Positions 52,350 through 62,078 of a stretch of DNA of 62,253 nt are shown in pieces. Positions within the stretch are counted from its first letter, which is position 1, and every line of letters begins with the position of its first letter. The notes beneath the pieces were generated by a model. That model was not told the DNA's origin and did no database searches. It saw nothing but the letters and a program-made list of their open reading frames with translations. A program made the position numbers and the translations under genes. This DNA is from Planctomycetota bacterium (GTDB lineage: Bacteria > Planctomycetota > Phycisphaerae > Phycisphaerales > SM1A02): positions 1 to 62,253 of the forward strand of contig QWPW01000019.1 of assembly GCA_003671025.1 (NCBI GenBank), written 5' to 3'.

Positions 52350-53210
52350 ATGACTTCTTCACTGCGTGACCAATCAACCGACGGACCCAACGCGCATGTC
52401 CCGACGCTCATCGCGTTGGCGAGCCGTAGTGCATCATCAAGTTTGCCCAGCGATGAGTTCCTCGCCTCGACATTGCATGCGCTGCGAGTGATGGTTTTTC
52501 CGGAGTTGGGTCAAGCAGACGAAGCGCCGACGCAGATTGCCGCGCGAGTGATCGACGGCTTCCGCTCGATGATCGGGGCGGTGGCGAAGGTGAGTCAAAG
52601 TGGCGAGGCGGAGCGTTGGTTGAACGCATTTTTGAGGCAAATTCCAGCCGTTTGCGAGCTTCTGAGCGATGACGTGCGCTCGGCGTATGAAGGCGATCCC
52701 GCTGCAACGGGCACGATTGAAGTCGCCGCGTGCTACCCAGGAATTCGCGCGCTCTTCGTCTATCGATTCGCGCACGTGTTGGTGGGGATTGGTGTGCCGA
52801 TTCTTCCACGCATGATGTCGGAGTTCGCCCACCGCGAAACGGGAATCGACATTCATCCTGCCGCGCAGATTGGCGCGGCGGTCTTCATCGATCACGGCAC
52901 GGGCGTGGTCATCGGCGAGACCGCGGTCATTGGCGACCGCTGTCGTATCTATCAAGGAGTCACGTTGGGCGCGAAGAGTTTCGATCGCGAGCCCGATGGT
53001 TCGATGCGCCGCGGATACAAGCGACACCCCACACTCGAGTCCGACGTCGTGGTGTATGCAGGCGCGACGATCCTCGGCGGCGAGACGGTGATCGGTCGCG
53101 GAAGCGTCGTTTCGGGTGGCGTGTTCTTGACGCAGAGCGTGCCCGCGGGGCACATCGTTGCGGGTCCCGCGTTGCAATTGCGCGTGCGTTCGATGGGCGG
53201 CGGGCTCTAG
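52350..53210 (+). CDS. cysE: Serine O-acetyltransferase
   Basis: Acetylates L-serine with acetyl-CoA for cysteine synthesis. A 286-aa protein starting at ATG 52350; an in-frame upstream start at 52251 lies in the intergenic region. The N-terminal ~150 residues are helical. The C-terminal left-handed beta-helix of hexapeptide repeats starts at GIDIHPAAQIGAAVFIDHG, and GTGVVIGETAVIGDRCRIYQ, GVTLGAKSF and HPTLESDVVVYAGATILGG follow. The catalytic His in FIDHGTGVVIG is present. Its length and extended N-terminus resemble the EpsC/SrpH type. No cysK is in the window. Confidence 0.93.
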   Translation: MTSSLRDQSTDGPNAHVPTLIALASRSASSSLPSDEFLASTLHALRVMVFPELGQADEAPTQIAARVIDGFRSMIGAVAKVSQSGEAERWLNAFLRQIPAVCELLSDDVRSAYEGDPAATGTIEVAACYPGIRALFVYRFAHVLVGIGVPILPRMMSEFAHRETGIDIHPAAQIGAAVFIDHGTGVVIGETAVIGDRCRIYQGVTLGAKSFDREPDGSMRRGYKRHPTLESDVVVYAGATILGGETVIGRGSVVSGGVFLTQSVPAGHIVAGPALQLRVRSMGGGL

Positions 53211-53526
53211 TTTTTCGCCGCGATTCGCTTCGGCGGCGCGCGCATTGACTCGCGATATTGCGCGTCGGGGCCGCGGTTCGGTGTCACCAAAAAACCCACA
53301 ATTCGCGGCAAAACATGGGGAAAGCCAAGGCGCGGCGCGTGCCCGTTATCGGGAGAGCGTCGCATGCTTTCTTCATCTTCTTTCAGCACCTGCGAACTTG
53401 CAGCGTCGATTTCCGTAGGTCTATCGTCGCCCACTTGAGTGGCGAATCTTTGCCCATTCGTGGCCTGATATGTCGATGCTACCGACCGCCATTTGGCCCT
53501 CATCGCGAGCTTTGGAAGACCTCATT
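53211..53526. other. Intergenic region upstream of the RCC1/repeat-protein gene
   Basis: 316 bases after cysE. A short cgccg/cggcg stem occurs at about 53217-53240 but without a downstream T-tract. A weak plus-strand promoter candidate is TTGCAG (53398-53403) followed after 17 bases by ctatcg. No other gene is seen. Confidence 0.4.
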
Positions 53527-56175
53527 ATGCCGCAATTCGCCCGCCTTCTTGTGTTCGTCCCACTCATCGCTGTCGGCCTCGCTCATGCGCAGTCGGCTGA
53601 CTTCTCGACGCTCAATTGTTGGGGCGGTGAAACGCCGGAGCAATGCGCCGTGCCGCGCGTGCCCAACGCGAACTTTGTGAACAGGGTGACGCTCGGTTCA
53701 GCATTTGGTGTCGCGCGCTACAACAACGGCACCATTGCATGTTGGGGCGACAACACGTTTTTGCAGTGCACTCCGCCGGTGCTGCCCGCACTGAGCACTT
53801 TCGCGGAAGTCGCCGTCGGAACCGCCCATTGCGTCGCGCGCATCGGTCCAGCGGGAACGATCGCATGCTGGGGTTTCAATGGTTTCTTTCAAACCGACGT
53901 GCCAAGCTTGGGTGCACTGACCGCGGTCGCCGTGGGCGCTGGCCAGAACCATTCGCTTGCGATTCTCTCCGATGGTTCGGTGATCGCGTGGGGACTCGAT
54001 GACACCGGACAGGTTTCTATGATCCCCGCGTTCGGCTCAACGCCGGTCTCCGTGAGCGGCGGTTACGGCCACTCCGCAGCACTCCTGACCGACGGCACCA
54101 TCGTCTGTTGGGGCGACAACACGTTCGGCCAGTGCGACGTGCCTGCGCTCGGGGCCGACACCTACACCAGCGTGGAGTGTGGCACGAGTTCCACTATCGC
54201 ACTGCGCTCAGATGGCCTGGTCGTGGCGTGGGGAACCAATCCCGCACTTCCAGGCGATGATGTCACCGACATCCCTCCGATTCCTGTGGGTGAAGTCGTG
54301 GTCGAAGCGGGTGGCCGCTTCTCTAACGCCTACTTCCGCACCGACCTGGGCACGATCGAGGTGTGGGGCAACAACGACGCCGAGCAGAATTTGCCTCCTC
54401 ATATGGGGCCGACGATTGTCACTGGTGTTGCCATCGGACTGAAATTTGGAATCGCAACGCTGTTCGCCGATTGTGACGATAACGGCATCCCCGATCGCAC
54501 CGATGTCGCGGTTGACCCATCGCTCGACTGCGATCAAAGCGGGGCGCTCGATTCATGCGAACTGGTGGCCGACCCCACGCTCGACTGCGACGCGGACGGT
54601 CTCTTCGACCCCTGTGAAATCGCCGCCGATCCGACGCTCGACTGCGACGGCAACAACCGCTTCGACTCCTGCGAAATCGCCGCCCTCGACACGCTCGATT
54701 GCGACGAAAACGCGGAATTGGACAGCTGCCAGATCGAGACGGATCCCACGCTTGATTGCGATGACAACACCGTGCTCGACTCCTGCCAAGCCGACGCCAC
54801 TGGCGTTTCATCCAACTTCATCTCTCCGTTCGCTTCGGGCACCACGCTCACCGCGTTGGGCACCGGGTTGGCGTTGCCGATTCAGGATGTGCGCGTGGAA
54901 GTGGTCGTCAAGGCCGACCTGGGAAGTTTCGGCGAGTGGCTTGAGCTTTCTCTCAACGACACGATCATCGATTACATGTTTGTCTCGGGCGGCCACAACT
55001 GCCCCTCGAGTGCGGACCGCGAAACACTGCTCATCGATAAGGACTTGTTCATCGCGCTCGCGCCTGAAGGCGACGTGACCATCACCCTTCGTCCCACATC
55101 ATTCGTGAATGCGACTGAGTGCCCCTCGAGCAATGCCACGCTCACCGCAACCTGGCGCTCCGCGGGAGCCGATTGCAACAACAACGGCACTCCCGACAAC
55201 TGTGAAGTGACCACCGGCGACGTCTCCGACAACAACAGTGACGGCATCCCCGACACCTGTGAGTACATCGCGCGACAAGACCTTGATGCGGACGGAATGT
55301 CCGATGTCATCTGGTGGAACGAGGCCACGAAGACGCAGCAAGTGTGGTTCATGGATGGCGACGAGCTACGCGAGCAGCGCGGAATCACCAGTCAACCGAG
55401 CGCGAGATCGCTGTTGGCCTTCGCGGATCTTGACGGCGACGCGAACGCTGACTTGATCTACATGAACACCACTAACAAAACGCTCTTCGGAAGCCTCATG
55501 GATTCCACCACTGTCGTGGAGGAAAAGAGTATCTCACCGGATGTCATCGGTTCGACGGTGAAACTGATGGGAACCCCGGATCTCGATGGCGACGGTTACG
55601 CCGACTTCGTGTTTGTGAATTCGTCGACTAATTCCGTGACCGGCTGGCTCATGGCAGGACTCACGCGACGCTCGGCGGGGACCATTAAGTCATCGCTCGG
55701 GCTCAAATTCGTAGGGTTTGGCGATCTCGACGCTGACGGCAAGACCGATCTGGTCTGGCGCGACAGCACGGGTCGCCTGCGCGGCTGGCTCATGTCTGGT
55801 TTGACCGTCACCACTGACGAACTCTTCACCAACTCTCCCGTGCGACCTTCCGCCGAATGGAAGGTCATGGGTATGGGCGATCTCGATGGTGACAAGAAGG
55901 CGGACATTCTGTGGCGCCGCATCAGCAGCTCCGTCACCACCGCGTGGATGATGGATGGACTCAATCGCGCGAGCAATGGCACGATCGACGACGCCTTCGG
56001 CGCCGAAACAGTGATCGAACTTGTGTTCGATGCCAACGGCGATACGAAGTCGGATTTGCTGTGGCGCAATCAGACCACCGGCGAAGTTTCGATTTGGCTT
56101 ATGGATGGCTTGGACTCGACATCACAGGAGATCCTCGGAACGCGCGGAACCGCGTGGACCGTCATCCGACGCTGA
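53527..56175 (+). CDS. Secreted RCC1-propeller protein with Ca-loop array and six-repeat Asp/Trp module
   Basis: An 882-aa protein. ATG 53527 has GGAAG 9 nt upstream and gives a clean signal peptide (RLLVFVPLIAVGLAHAQ). Residues about 27-310 form RCC1-type repeats, each with G..h..ar...G.i.cWG.n. The first unit is a C-terminal half-blade and the last a matching N-terminal half, so a seven-bladed propeller closed by circular permutation is predicted. At about 316-425 five to six tandem DCD.n...DsCEia units follow, thrombospondin-3-like calcium loops with regular Cys. Further Ca-loops are near 545-580. A beta domain lies between (about 430-545). Residues about 583-882 are the six Asp/Trp repeats. 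Function unknown. Confidence 0.87.
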   Translation: MPQFARLLVFVPLIAVGLAHAQSADFSTLNCWGGETPEQCAVPRVPNANFVNRVTLGSAFGVARYNNGTIACWGDNTFLQCTPPVLPALSTFAEVAVGTAHCVARIGPAGTIACWGFNGFFQTDVPSLGALTAVAVGAGQNHSLAILSDGSVIAWGLDDTGQVSMIPAFGSTPVSVSGGYGHSAALLTDGTIVCWGDNTFGQCDVPALGADTYTSVECGTSSTIALRSDGLVVAWGTNPALPGDDVTDIPPIPVGEVVVEAGGRFSNAYFRTDLGTIEVWGNNDAEQNLPPHMGPTIVTGVAIGLKFGIATLFADCDDNGIPDRTDVAVDPSLDCDQSGALDSCELVADPTLDCDADGLFDPCEIAADPTLDCDGNNRFDSCEIAALDTLDCDENAELDSCQIETDPTLDCDDNTVLDSCQADATGVSSNFISPFASGTTLTALGTGLALPIQDVRVEVVVKADLGSFGEWLELSLNDTIIDYMFVSGGHNCPSSADRETLLIDKDLFIALAPEGDVTITLRPTSFVNATECPSSNATLTATWRSAGADCNNNGTPDNCEVTTGDVSDNNSDGIPDTCEYIARQDLDADGMSDVIWWNEATKTQQVWFMDGDELREQRGITSQPSARSLLAFADLDGDANADLIYMNTTNKTLFGSLMDSTTVVEEKSISPDVIGSTVKLMGTPDLDGDGYADFVFVNSSTNSVTGWLMAGLTRRSAGTIKSSLGLKFVGFGDLDADGKTDLVWRDSTGRLRGWLMSGLTVTTDELFTNSPVRPSAEWKVMGMGDLDGDKKADILWRRISSSVTTAWMMDGLNRASNGTIDDAFGAETVIELVFDANGDTKSDLLWRNQTTGEVSIWLMDGLDSTSQEILGTRGTAWTVIRR

Positions 56176-56272
56176 TCGATCAACGTCAAACAATTTGCGT
56201 ACACCACCCTTCGCGCCCAGTGCTCTTTGCACTGGGCGCGTTGCTTGAACGGTTGCTTGTATCCTCGCCGCC

Positions 56273-57613
56273 GTGCTGAAGAACACGACGCAAACTCCCG
56301 TGACCAGCGCTCCAATCTTTACGGGTCGCCGCCGTCTTATCGTGGCGATTGGCGTGTTGGGATTTGCCAGTGGGCTGCCCAGCGTATTAGTCAACGACAC
56401 GCTCTCAGCGTGGCTTTCAGACCTCGGATTCAAAGTCAAGGACATTGGATTGTTGTCGTTGGTCACTCTGCCGTACGGCCTCAAACTGTTGTGGGCACCA
56501 CTGCTCGATCGTTACCCCGCGCCGGGATTTGCTTGGTTGGGTCTGCGTCGCAGTTGGATCGCGCTGCTCTGCATTCTGCTCGCAATCGGCTTCGTTGTAC
56601 TCGCATGGGTCGGGCCCGCGACGGCGCAATCCGCGGTGCTTCCGGTCGCCGTCGCGGCGCTGGTGATTGCGGCGATTTCAGCGTCACTCGATGCCGCAAT
56701 CGACGCGCACCGCACCGACGCAGCGCATGGCGGTAATGAAGGCGCGGCGGCGAGCGGGTTTGTCCTGGGCTACCGCGTCGCGTTCGTCTCAATCGGCGCA
56801 CTGGTGCTCATTTTCGTGCCCAAGATCGCGCTGTTGCTCGGCCCCGAGGGAGATCTTCACGCCCGCGAGTTGGCGTGGCGAATTTCGATTTCTGTCGCGG
56901 GACTTGCGATGTTGGTTGGACTGGGCTCCGCATTCTTAGCGCCTGAGCCGCCGAATCGACGCCGGCCTGAATCGCTCTCCAAAGCCGTGGTTGAACCATT
57001 CCGCGCCCTCGCGCATTCATTTGGACCGCGCCTTGGAGTCGTTCTCTTTGTCGCGCTCTTCTTCCGACTGCCTGACTTGTTGGGCAACAAAATGACGATG
57101 CCGTTTCTTCAGCAAGAATTGGGCTTTCGTCTTGAAGACATTGGATATATCAAGCAAGCATTAGGCTTTGGAATGACAATTGTCGGCGCGATCGTCGGCG
57201 GCCTGTGCGTGAAGCGGTGGAGCCTGCTGCGTGTACTTCTGGTGTTTGGCGTGTTGCAGATTGCTTCGAACGCGGGCTACATCATTCTGGCGCAGACGGG
57301 GAAATCGCTGGGTGTGTTCCAGGCTGTGGTCGTGGTCGAAAGCTTTTGCAACGGACTGGTAAGCGCGGCATTCGTGGCCTACTTCATGATGCTGTGCCTG
57401 CCTCGATTCGCAGCCGCGCAATATGCATTGCTGTCAGGACTGATGTTTCTCGCAAGCGCCATCGTGGGCGCAAGCAGCGGGTGGCTGGTGGAGCGCCTCG
57501 GCTATCAGAGTTTTTTCATGATCTCGATTGTCGTGGGAATTCCACCCTTACTCGCGCTGCCTTGGGCAATGCCGCGCGCAGGGGACGACGACGCGGCGCT
57601 CTCGAACGACTAG
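56273..57613 (+). CDS. AmpG/PAT-like major facilitator transporter
   Basis: A 446-aa membrane protein with twelve predicted helices. The GTG at 56273 is the first start in frame; no strong ribosome site precedes it. The first repeat has VLGFASGLPSVLVNDTLSAW and LSDLGFKVKDIGLLSLVTLP, followed by LKLLWAPLLDRY, the AmpG-like loop with the membrane-embedded Asp and Arg. The second half includes GFRLEDIGYIKQALGFGMTI. AmpG proteins import anhydro-muropeptides for cell-wall recycling, and related PAT proteins move acetyl-CoA. Specificity is not provable here. It is followed by acnA, 107 bases downstream. Confidence 0.83.
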   Translation: MLKNTTQTPVTSAPIFTGRRRLIVAIGVLGFASGLPSVLVNDTLSAWLSDLGFKVKDIGLLSLVTLPYGLKLLWAPLLDRYPAPGFAWLGLRRSWIALLCILLAIGFVVLAWVGPATAQSAVLPVAVAALVIAAISASLDAAIDAHRTDAAHGGNEGAAASGFVLGYRVAFVSIGALVLIFVPKIALLLGPEGDLHARELAWRISISVAGLAMLVGLGSAFLAPEPPNRRRPESLSKAVVEPFRALAHSFGPRLGVVLFVALFFRLPDLLGNKMTMPFLQQELGFRLEDIGYIKQALGFGMTIVGAIVGGLCVKRWSLLRVLLVFGVLQIASNAGYIILAQTGKSLGVFQAVVVVESFCNGLVSAAFVAYFMMLCLPRFAAAQYALLSGLMFLASAIVGASSGWLVERLGYQSFFMISIVVGIPPLLALPWAMPRAGDDDAALSND

Positions 57614-57720
57614 CGCTCGACCGAGCGCGCATCCATTTCTGATCGCTCTACAATCGCGACTTCGCTTGCTGTGGTTCTTCCACACCTCTGCGTCTTTCCC
57701 CCGAATCTAGGCCACGCACC

Positions 57721-60444
57721 ATGACCACAACTAACGACCACTTCGGCGCCCGCACGCCTATCGAAACTCCGTACGGCACCAAGCATTACTACCGACTGGA
57801 CGCGCTTGCAGCCTTTGGCGATGTTCGCAAGCTGCCCATCTCCATTCGTGTGCTGCTTGAGAGCTGCCTGCGCAACTACGACGACTTCATCGTGACGGAA
57901 GAGCACCTCAAAGCGCTCATGAACTATGACGCGAAAAATGTCGGCGAGAACGAGATTCCGTTCATGCCCGGACGCGTGGTTTTGCAGGATTTCACGGGCG
58001 TTCCTTGCGTGGTTGACCTTGCCGCGATGCGCGCGGCCATGGCGCGCCTTGGTGGCGATCCTAAGAAAGTGAATCCACTTGTTCCCTGCGATCTCGTGAT
58101 CGATCACTCGGTGCAAGTCGACGCGTTTGCTTCGGGCACCGCGTTGACCATCAACGGTCAGAAGGAATTCGAGCGCAACATGGAGCGCTATGAGTTTCTT
58201 AAGTGGGGACAGAGTGCGTTCTCGAATTTCTCGGTAGTTCCGCCAGCGACCGGCATCGTGCACCAAGTCAACCTTGAGTACCTCGCGAAAGTGGTTTGGG
58301 AGAAGGACGGAGTGCTCTACCCCGACTCGCTCGTGGGCACCGACAGTCACACCACCATGATCAACGGCGCGGGCGTCGTCGGATGGGGTGTCGGTGGAAT
58401 CGAGGCCGAAGCCGTGATGCTTGGCCAGCCGATTTACATGCTCATTCCCGAGGTTGTCGGAGTCAAACTCATCGGCAAACTTCCCGAAGGCGTGAACGCC
58501 ACCGACTTGGTGCTGCGCGCGACGGAAGTGTTGCGTAAGCACGGAGTGGTCAACAAATTTGTTGAATTCTTCGGCCCAGGGCTCTCCGAAATGCCACTGG
58601 CCAACCGCGCCACGATAGCCAACATGGCACCCGAATACGGCGCCACCATTGGGTTCTTTCCCGTCGATGAGCAGACGTTGGCGTACCTCCGACTCTCGGG
58701 GCGTGCCGAAGGACTCATCAAGACGATCGAGTTGTACGCGAAGCAGAACGGTTTCTGGCGCGAGGACGAAACCGGTCCGAACGCGTCGCGCGTGGTGTAC
58801 TCCAGCGAGTTGCTGCTTGATCTCTCGACGATCGAACCCTCGCTCGCGGGACCAGCCCGGCCGCAAGATCGCATAGCGCTCTCGAACATGCAGCCAAGCT
58901 GGCGACGCGACTTAGGCAAGATTTATAACAAAGGCGCGCAGGCGGCCACTCCTAATGCAACGACGTCGACGGCCGTGGATGGCGTGCATGTCCGCGACCT
59001 CGAAGGCAACGAGTTTCAATTAAAGCATGGCGCAATTGTCATCGCCGCGATCACGAGCTGCACGAACACTTCGAATCCCAACGTGATGATTGAAGCGGGG
59101 CTCGTGGCGCAGAAAGCCGCAGCGCTGGGCCTCACCCGAAAACCTTGGGTGAAGACTTCGCTCGCACCCGGCTCCAAAGTTGTCACTGAATACCTCAACG
59201 ACGCTGGCCTTATGAAGCCGCTTGAGGCGCTTGGTTTTTACCTCGTCGGCTATGGCTGCACCACCTGCATTGGCAATTCGGGACCGCTGGCCGATCACAT
59301 CGGCGCAGCGATCAAAGAGGGCGATCTTGCGGTGGCAAGCGTGCTTTCAGGCAACCGCAATTTTGAGGCGCGCGTTCATCAAGACGTCAAAGCGAACTAC
59401 CTCGCCTCGCCTCCTCTGTGCGTTGCGTATGCCATTGCCGGAACGGTCGACATCGACCTGCAACACGATCCGCTCGGCGTGAGTTCAGACGGACGCCCGA
59501 TCTATCTCAAGGACATCTGGCCCACGCAAACCGAAGTCGCCGAAACCGTCAAACGATTCGTAACGCGCGCACAGTTTGAGAAAGAGTACGCCGATGTCTT
59601 CAAAGGCTCTTCCGAGTGGCAGGAGATTGCGACTGGAGGCGGTGAGATGTATGCATGGGCTGCGAAGTCCACTTACATCCAGGAGCCGCCGTTTTTCGTC
59701 GACATGACGCGCGAAGCTGGCACCATCACTGCGATCACTGGAGCGCGCTGCTTGGCCAAACTGGGCGATTCCGTAACAACCGATCACATTTCTCCTGCAG
59801 GCGACATCAAGCGAGATGGTCCCGCGGGCAAGTTCCTCGTCGAGCACGGTGTCGCGCCTGCGATGTTCAATAGTTACGGTTCGCGGCGTGGCAACGATCG
59901 GGTGATGACCCGCGGTACGTTCGCGAATACCCGTATTAAGAACGAACTCGCGCCGGGCACCATCGGTGGTCTCACCATGGATTTCACTGACGGCACAGTC
60001 AAGTCGATCTTCGAAGCGAGCAATAGTTATAAAGCGAAGGGCATCCCGTTGGTCGTGCTCGCAGGCAAAGACTATGGAATGGGATCGTCGCGAGACTGGG
60101 CAGCGAAGGGGACGTTTCTCCTCGGCGTGAAAGTCGTCATTACCGAAAGTTTTGAGCGCATTCACCGCTCCAATTTGGTGGGAATGGGCGTGATGCCGCT
60201 CAATTTCATCAATGGACAGAGCCGTGACACGCTCGGTCTCAAGGGCGATGAATCGTTCACGGTGCACATTCCGTCCAACCTCAAGCCACGACAGCTCATC
60301 AAGGTTGAGGCGACGCGTGCGGATGGTTCTACGCTGGCGTTCGACACGCTGTGTCGAGTCGATACGCCGGTCGAGGTCGAGTACTACCGCAACGGTGGCA
60401 TTCTCAACACGGTGCTGCGCAAGATGATCTCGGCGTCGAGGTAA
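57721..60444 (+). CDS. acnA: Aconitate hydratase A
   Basis: Interconverts citrate and isocitrate through cis-aconitate in the TCA cycle. A 907-aa protein, the normal AcnA/IRP1 length. The [4Fe-4S] cluster cysteines are in SCTNTSNP (about 445-452) and [13 protein letters not shown] (about 511-523). [12 protein letters not shown] is read as [12 protein letters not shown] near 209, and the swivel domain has [10 protein letters not shown] near 790 with the catalytic serine. All active-site blocks are intact. A TACAAT hexamer at 57649-57654 is a possible -10 box, with a weak -35. A strong terminator follows at 60463-60495. Confidence 0.98.
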   Translation: MTTTNDHFGARTPIETPYGTKHYYRLDALAAFGDVRKLPISIRVLLESCLRNYDDFIVTEEHLKALMNYDAKNVGENEIPFMPGRVVLQDFTGVPCVVDLAAMRAAMARLGGDPKKVNPLVPCDLVIDHSVQVDAFASGTALTINGQKEFERNMERYEFLKWGQSAFSNFSVVPPATGIVHQVNLEYLAKVVWEKDGVLYPDSLVGTDSHTTMINGAGVVGWGVGGIEAEAVMLGQPIYMLIPEVVGVKLIGKLPEGVNATDLVLRATEVLRKHGVVNKFVEFFGPGLSEMPLANRATIANMAPEYGATIGFFPVDEQTLAYLRLSGRAEGLIKTIELYAKQNGFWREDETGPNASRVVYSSELLLDLSTIEPSLAGPARPQDRIALSNMQPSWRRDLGKIYNKGAQAATPNATTSTAVDGVHVRDLEGNEFQLKHGAIVIAAITSCTNTSNPNVMIEAGLVAQKAAALGLTRKPWVKTSLAPGSKVVTEYLNDAGLMKPLEALGFYLVGYGCTTCIGNSGPLADHIGAAIKEGDLAVASVLSGNRNFEARVHQDVKANYLASPPLCVAYAIAGTVDIDLQHDPLGVSSDGRPIYLKDIWPTQTEVAETVKRFVTRAQFEKEYADVFKGSSEWQEIATGGGEMYAWAAKSTYIQEPPFFVDMTREAGTITAITGARCLAKLGDSVTTDHISPAGDIKRDGPAGKFLVEHGVAPAMFNSYGSRRGNDRVMTRGTFANTRIKNELAPGTIGGLTMDFTDGTVKSIFEASNSYKAKGIPLVVLAGKDYGMGSSRDWAAKGTFLLGVKVVITESFERIHRSNLVGMGVMPLNFINGQSRDTLGLKGDESFTVHIPSNLKPRQLIKVEATRADGSTLAFDTLCRVDTPVEVEYYRNGGILNTVLRKMISASR

Positions 60445-60462
60445 GCGGCGACTTCAAAGGCA

Positions 60463-60495
60463 GCGCGTCCTGGCGGATGTAGGCCGCGCGTTTTT
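60463..60495 (+). terminator. Intrinsic terminator after acnA
   Basis: Stem gcgcgtcct (60463-60471) pairs with aggccgcgc (60481-60489) with one mismatch around a 9-base loop, followed by gttttt. It lies 19 bases after the acnA stop. Confidence 0.75.
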
Positions 60496-60583
60496 CTGTG
60501 CCCGATTCACTGCAGCAAAAGTGCGGTAAACCGCTGCGCTGTCGATTTGCTGCGGTACTCTCAGCGCAGAGGGGGACATCTCA

Positions 60584-61435
60584 ATGGGGAAATTGAACAC
60601 CGCGGACAACGCGCTCGCGCGAGCCATGCGCATCATTCACGCGCAGCGTCGTGAGGCGCAGAGATGTACGCGGCGCGTCCGCGGCGCAAGCAAACTGACC
60701 GCACTACTCGCTCGGGTGGAAACATCGCTCTTTGGCTATCGCATGCCAGATCCGCGAGTGTTGATCATGCAAGCCCAGTGGCGACGCGACGACATTTCGA
60801 GCTACTGCTCACGCTGCGCGACCACGCTGGTGCAGTTCGAAGAAGCGAGCGGGGGTTGCGCCGAATGCCGCGGTCGAAAGCTCGGATTCGACGCCGCGGT
60901 TCGACTCGGTCGTTACGCGCCTCCGCTCTCTCAGTGGGTGCCCGCCATCAAGCACCGCGCGTGGCGGAGCATGGGGCGCGTTCTTGGGGCGCAACTGGGA
61001 GAACAGATCCGCGCCGCGGTCGATGATGGCAAGTTCGAATTTCCCGACGCGGTCGTTGGTGTGCCCTCACACTGGACTCGGCGGCTGCTCCGTGGAATCG
61101 CGCACGCCGAGTTCATCGCGGACGAAGTCGCACAGACACTCGCGTTGCCGCGAATTAACCCATTGTTTGTCCCGCTGCGTACCCGACAAACTGGGCGAAA
61201 CCGCAGTCAACGGCTTCATTCCCAGCGCCTCTTTCAAACTCGGGCAAACGCGCCTCCGCTCTTAGGTCTGAGGATTGTCTTAGTTGATGACGTAAAGACC
61301 ACGGGTCGCACACTTGCTTGCGCCGCCCGAGTCCTCAAAGAGGCCGGAGCGCGGACGGTCATCGTGGCCGCGCTGGCAGTGGCAGATCCTCCCAACCGTA
61401 ACTGCAGACCAGTAGGGCTCCGAATGGGTCGATAA
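60584..61435 (+). CDS. ComF-family phosphoribosyltransferase-like protein
   Basis: A 283-aa protein. A four-cysteine zinc motif at C75, C78, C92 and C95 (YCSRC, CAEC) is followed by ComF-typical YAPPLSQWVPAIKHRAW near 108-124. The C-terminal PRPP-binding loop VLVDDVKTTGRTL is near residue 232, with RTRQTGRNRSQR upstream, as in ComF/GntX. ComF homologues are linked to DNA uptake and competence, but the enzymatic reaction is not established. The N-terminal ~60 residues are an extension. ATG 60584 has GAGGGGG 7-12 nt upstream. The downstream hairpin at 61565-61606 may end this transcript before the rRNA promoter. Confidence 0.85.
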   Translation: MGKLNTADNALARAMRIIHAQRREAQRCTRRVRGASKLTALLARVETSLFGYRMPDPRVLIMQAQWRRDDISSYCSRCATTLVQFEEASGGCAECRGRKLGFDAAVRLGRYAPPLSQWVPAIKHRAWRSMGRVLGAQLGEQIRAAVDDGKFEFPDAVVGVPSHWTRRLLRGIAHAEFIADEVAQTLALPRINPLFVPLRTRQTGRNRSQRLHSQRLFQTRANAPPLLGLRIVLVDDVKTTGRTLACAARVLKEAGARTVIVAALAVADPPNRNCRPVGLRMGR

Positions 61436-61564
61436 ACCTGTGGATAAAACCTGAGGTTCAGCCGGCGTCACAAAAGTTTTCGTGGGTTTGTCGTCCGAGA
61501 AGGGCCTCGCCAGACGCAAACGACTTGATAACATATCTTCTAGGACTTGAGTTTGGTCAATTGA

Positions 61565-61606
61565 CGGGGTTCTCGGGCGCGTAGCGGATCGCGCCTGAGA
61601 ACCCCG
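61565..61606 (+). terminator. Long GC-rich hairpin between comF-like gene and the rRNA promoter
   Basis: A 17-bp stem (61565-61581 with 61590-61606; one G-U pair) around an 8-base loop. Only caaaa follows, so it is a weaker intrinsic terminator. It lies 130 bases after the ComF stop and 33 bases before the rRNA -35 box, where transcription from upstream would need to be stopped. Confidence 0.55.
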
Positions 61607-61638
61607 CAAAATCACCGACGCGAAACCGCGCAAAGGGG

Positions 61639-61666
61639 TTGACAGCAATCCTCGTTTCGTTACACT
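61639..61666 (+). promoter_or_regulatory. Strong sigma-70 promoter of the rRNA operon
   Basis: Perfect -35 TTGACA (61639-61644) and -10 TACACT (61661-61666) with a 16-base spacer. It lies about 410 bases upstream of the 16S start, a distance compatible with a long processed leader. Confidence 0.8.
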
Positions 61667-61721
61667 CCTCGACCCAAGGCGTATTGGCACCAGCTAATCA
61701 CTGAAGTCAAACGCTGAGGAA

Positions 61722-61749
61722 CGCGGCCTAGCCGCGCTATCTTTGACAA
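61722..61749 (+). promoter_or_regulatory. boxB/boxA-like antitermination signal
   Basis: A 6-bp hairpin cgcggc-cta-gccgcg (61722-61736) is followed by tctttgacaa (61740-61749), which matches the core of the bacterial boxA consensus (TCTTTRAMA). The order boxB then boxA is that of rRNA leaders. Confidence 0.55.
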
Positions 61750-61768
61750 GTCAGCAGTTGGAAACCGT

Positions 61769-61855
61769 GAGGATGTTTCGCGTCGAATATGGGCACGGCC
61801 TGTATTCTCAACGCGCAAAATCGTCACCGCTATGCGGTGACAGATGAACATCCTC
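61769..61855 (+). other. Structured rRNA leader element
   Basis: gaggatgtt (61769-61777) pairs with aacatcctc (61847-61855) and encloses an 8-bp hairpin gtcaccgc-tat-gcggtgac (61823-61841). The long-range helix may be part of leader folding or a processing signal. Confidence 0.5.
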
Positions 61856-62078
61856 CGTGATGCCAAAGACAATGATCAATTCCAATGATCACTATCGGTT
61901 CTGGTTGCGGTCTTAACACCGAAACTAGACTGGTAGCGATGTTCATCGAAACTATGGTGGATTTGCCGTCCACCACTCTCGGCAGGTACCGAGAGAATGA
62001 CCGGCCGGCACGATTAAATATTGTGTCGGTTTGGCTGGGCAAACCTTCGAGTGGTAACACAGCGTAAGCTGTTTAAAC

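Larger units (their letters stand above)
61436..62078 (+). other. Untranslated region holding the rRNA promoter and leader
   Basis: No ORF here shows coding character. From left to right: a GC-rich hairpin (61565-61606), the rrn promoter (61639-61666), a boxB/boxA-like pair (61722-61749) and paired leader segments (61769-61855). Confidence 0.75.
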
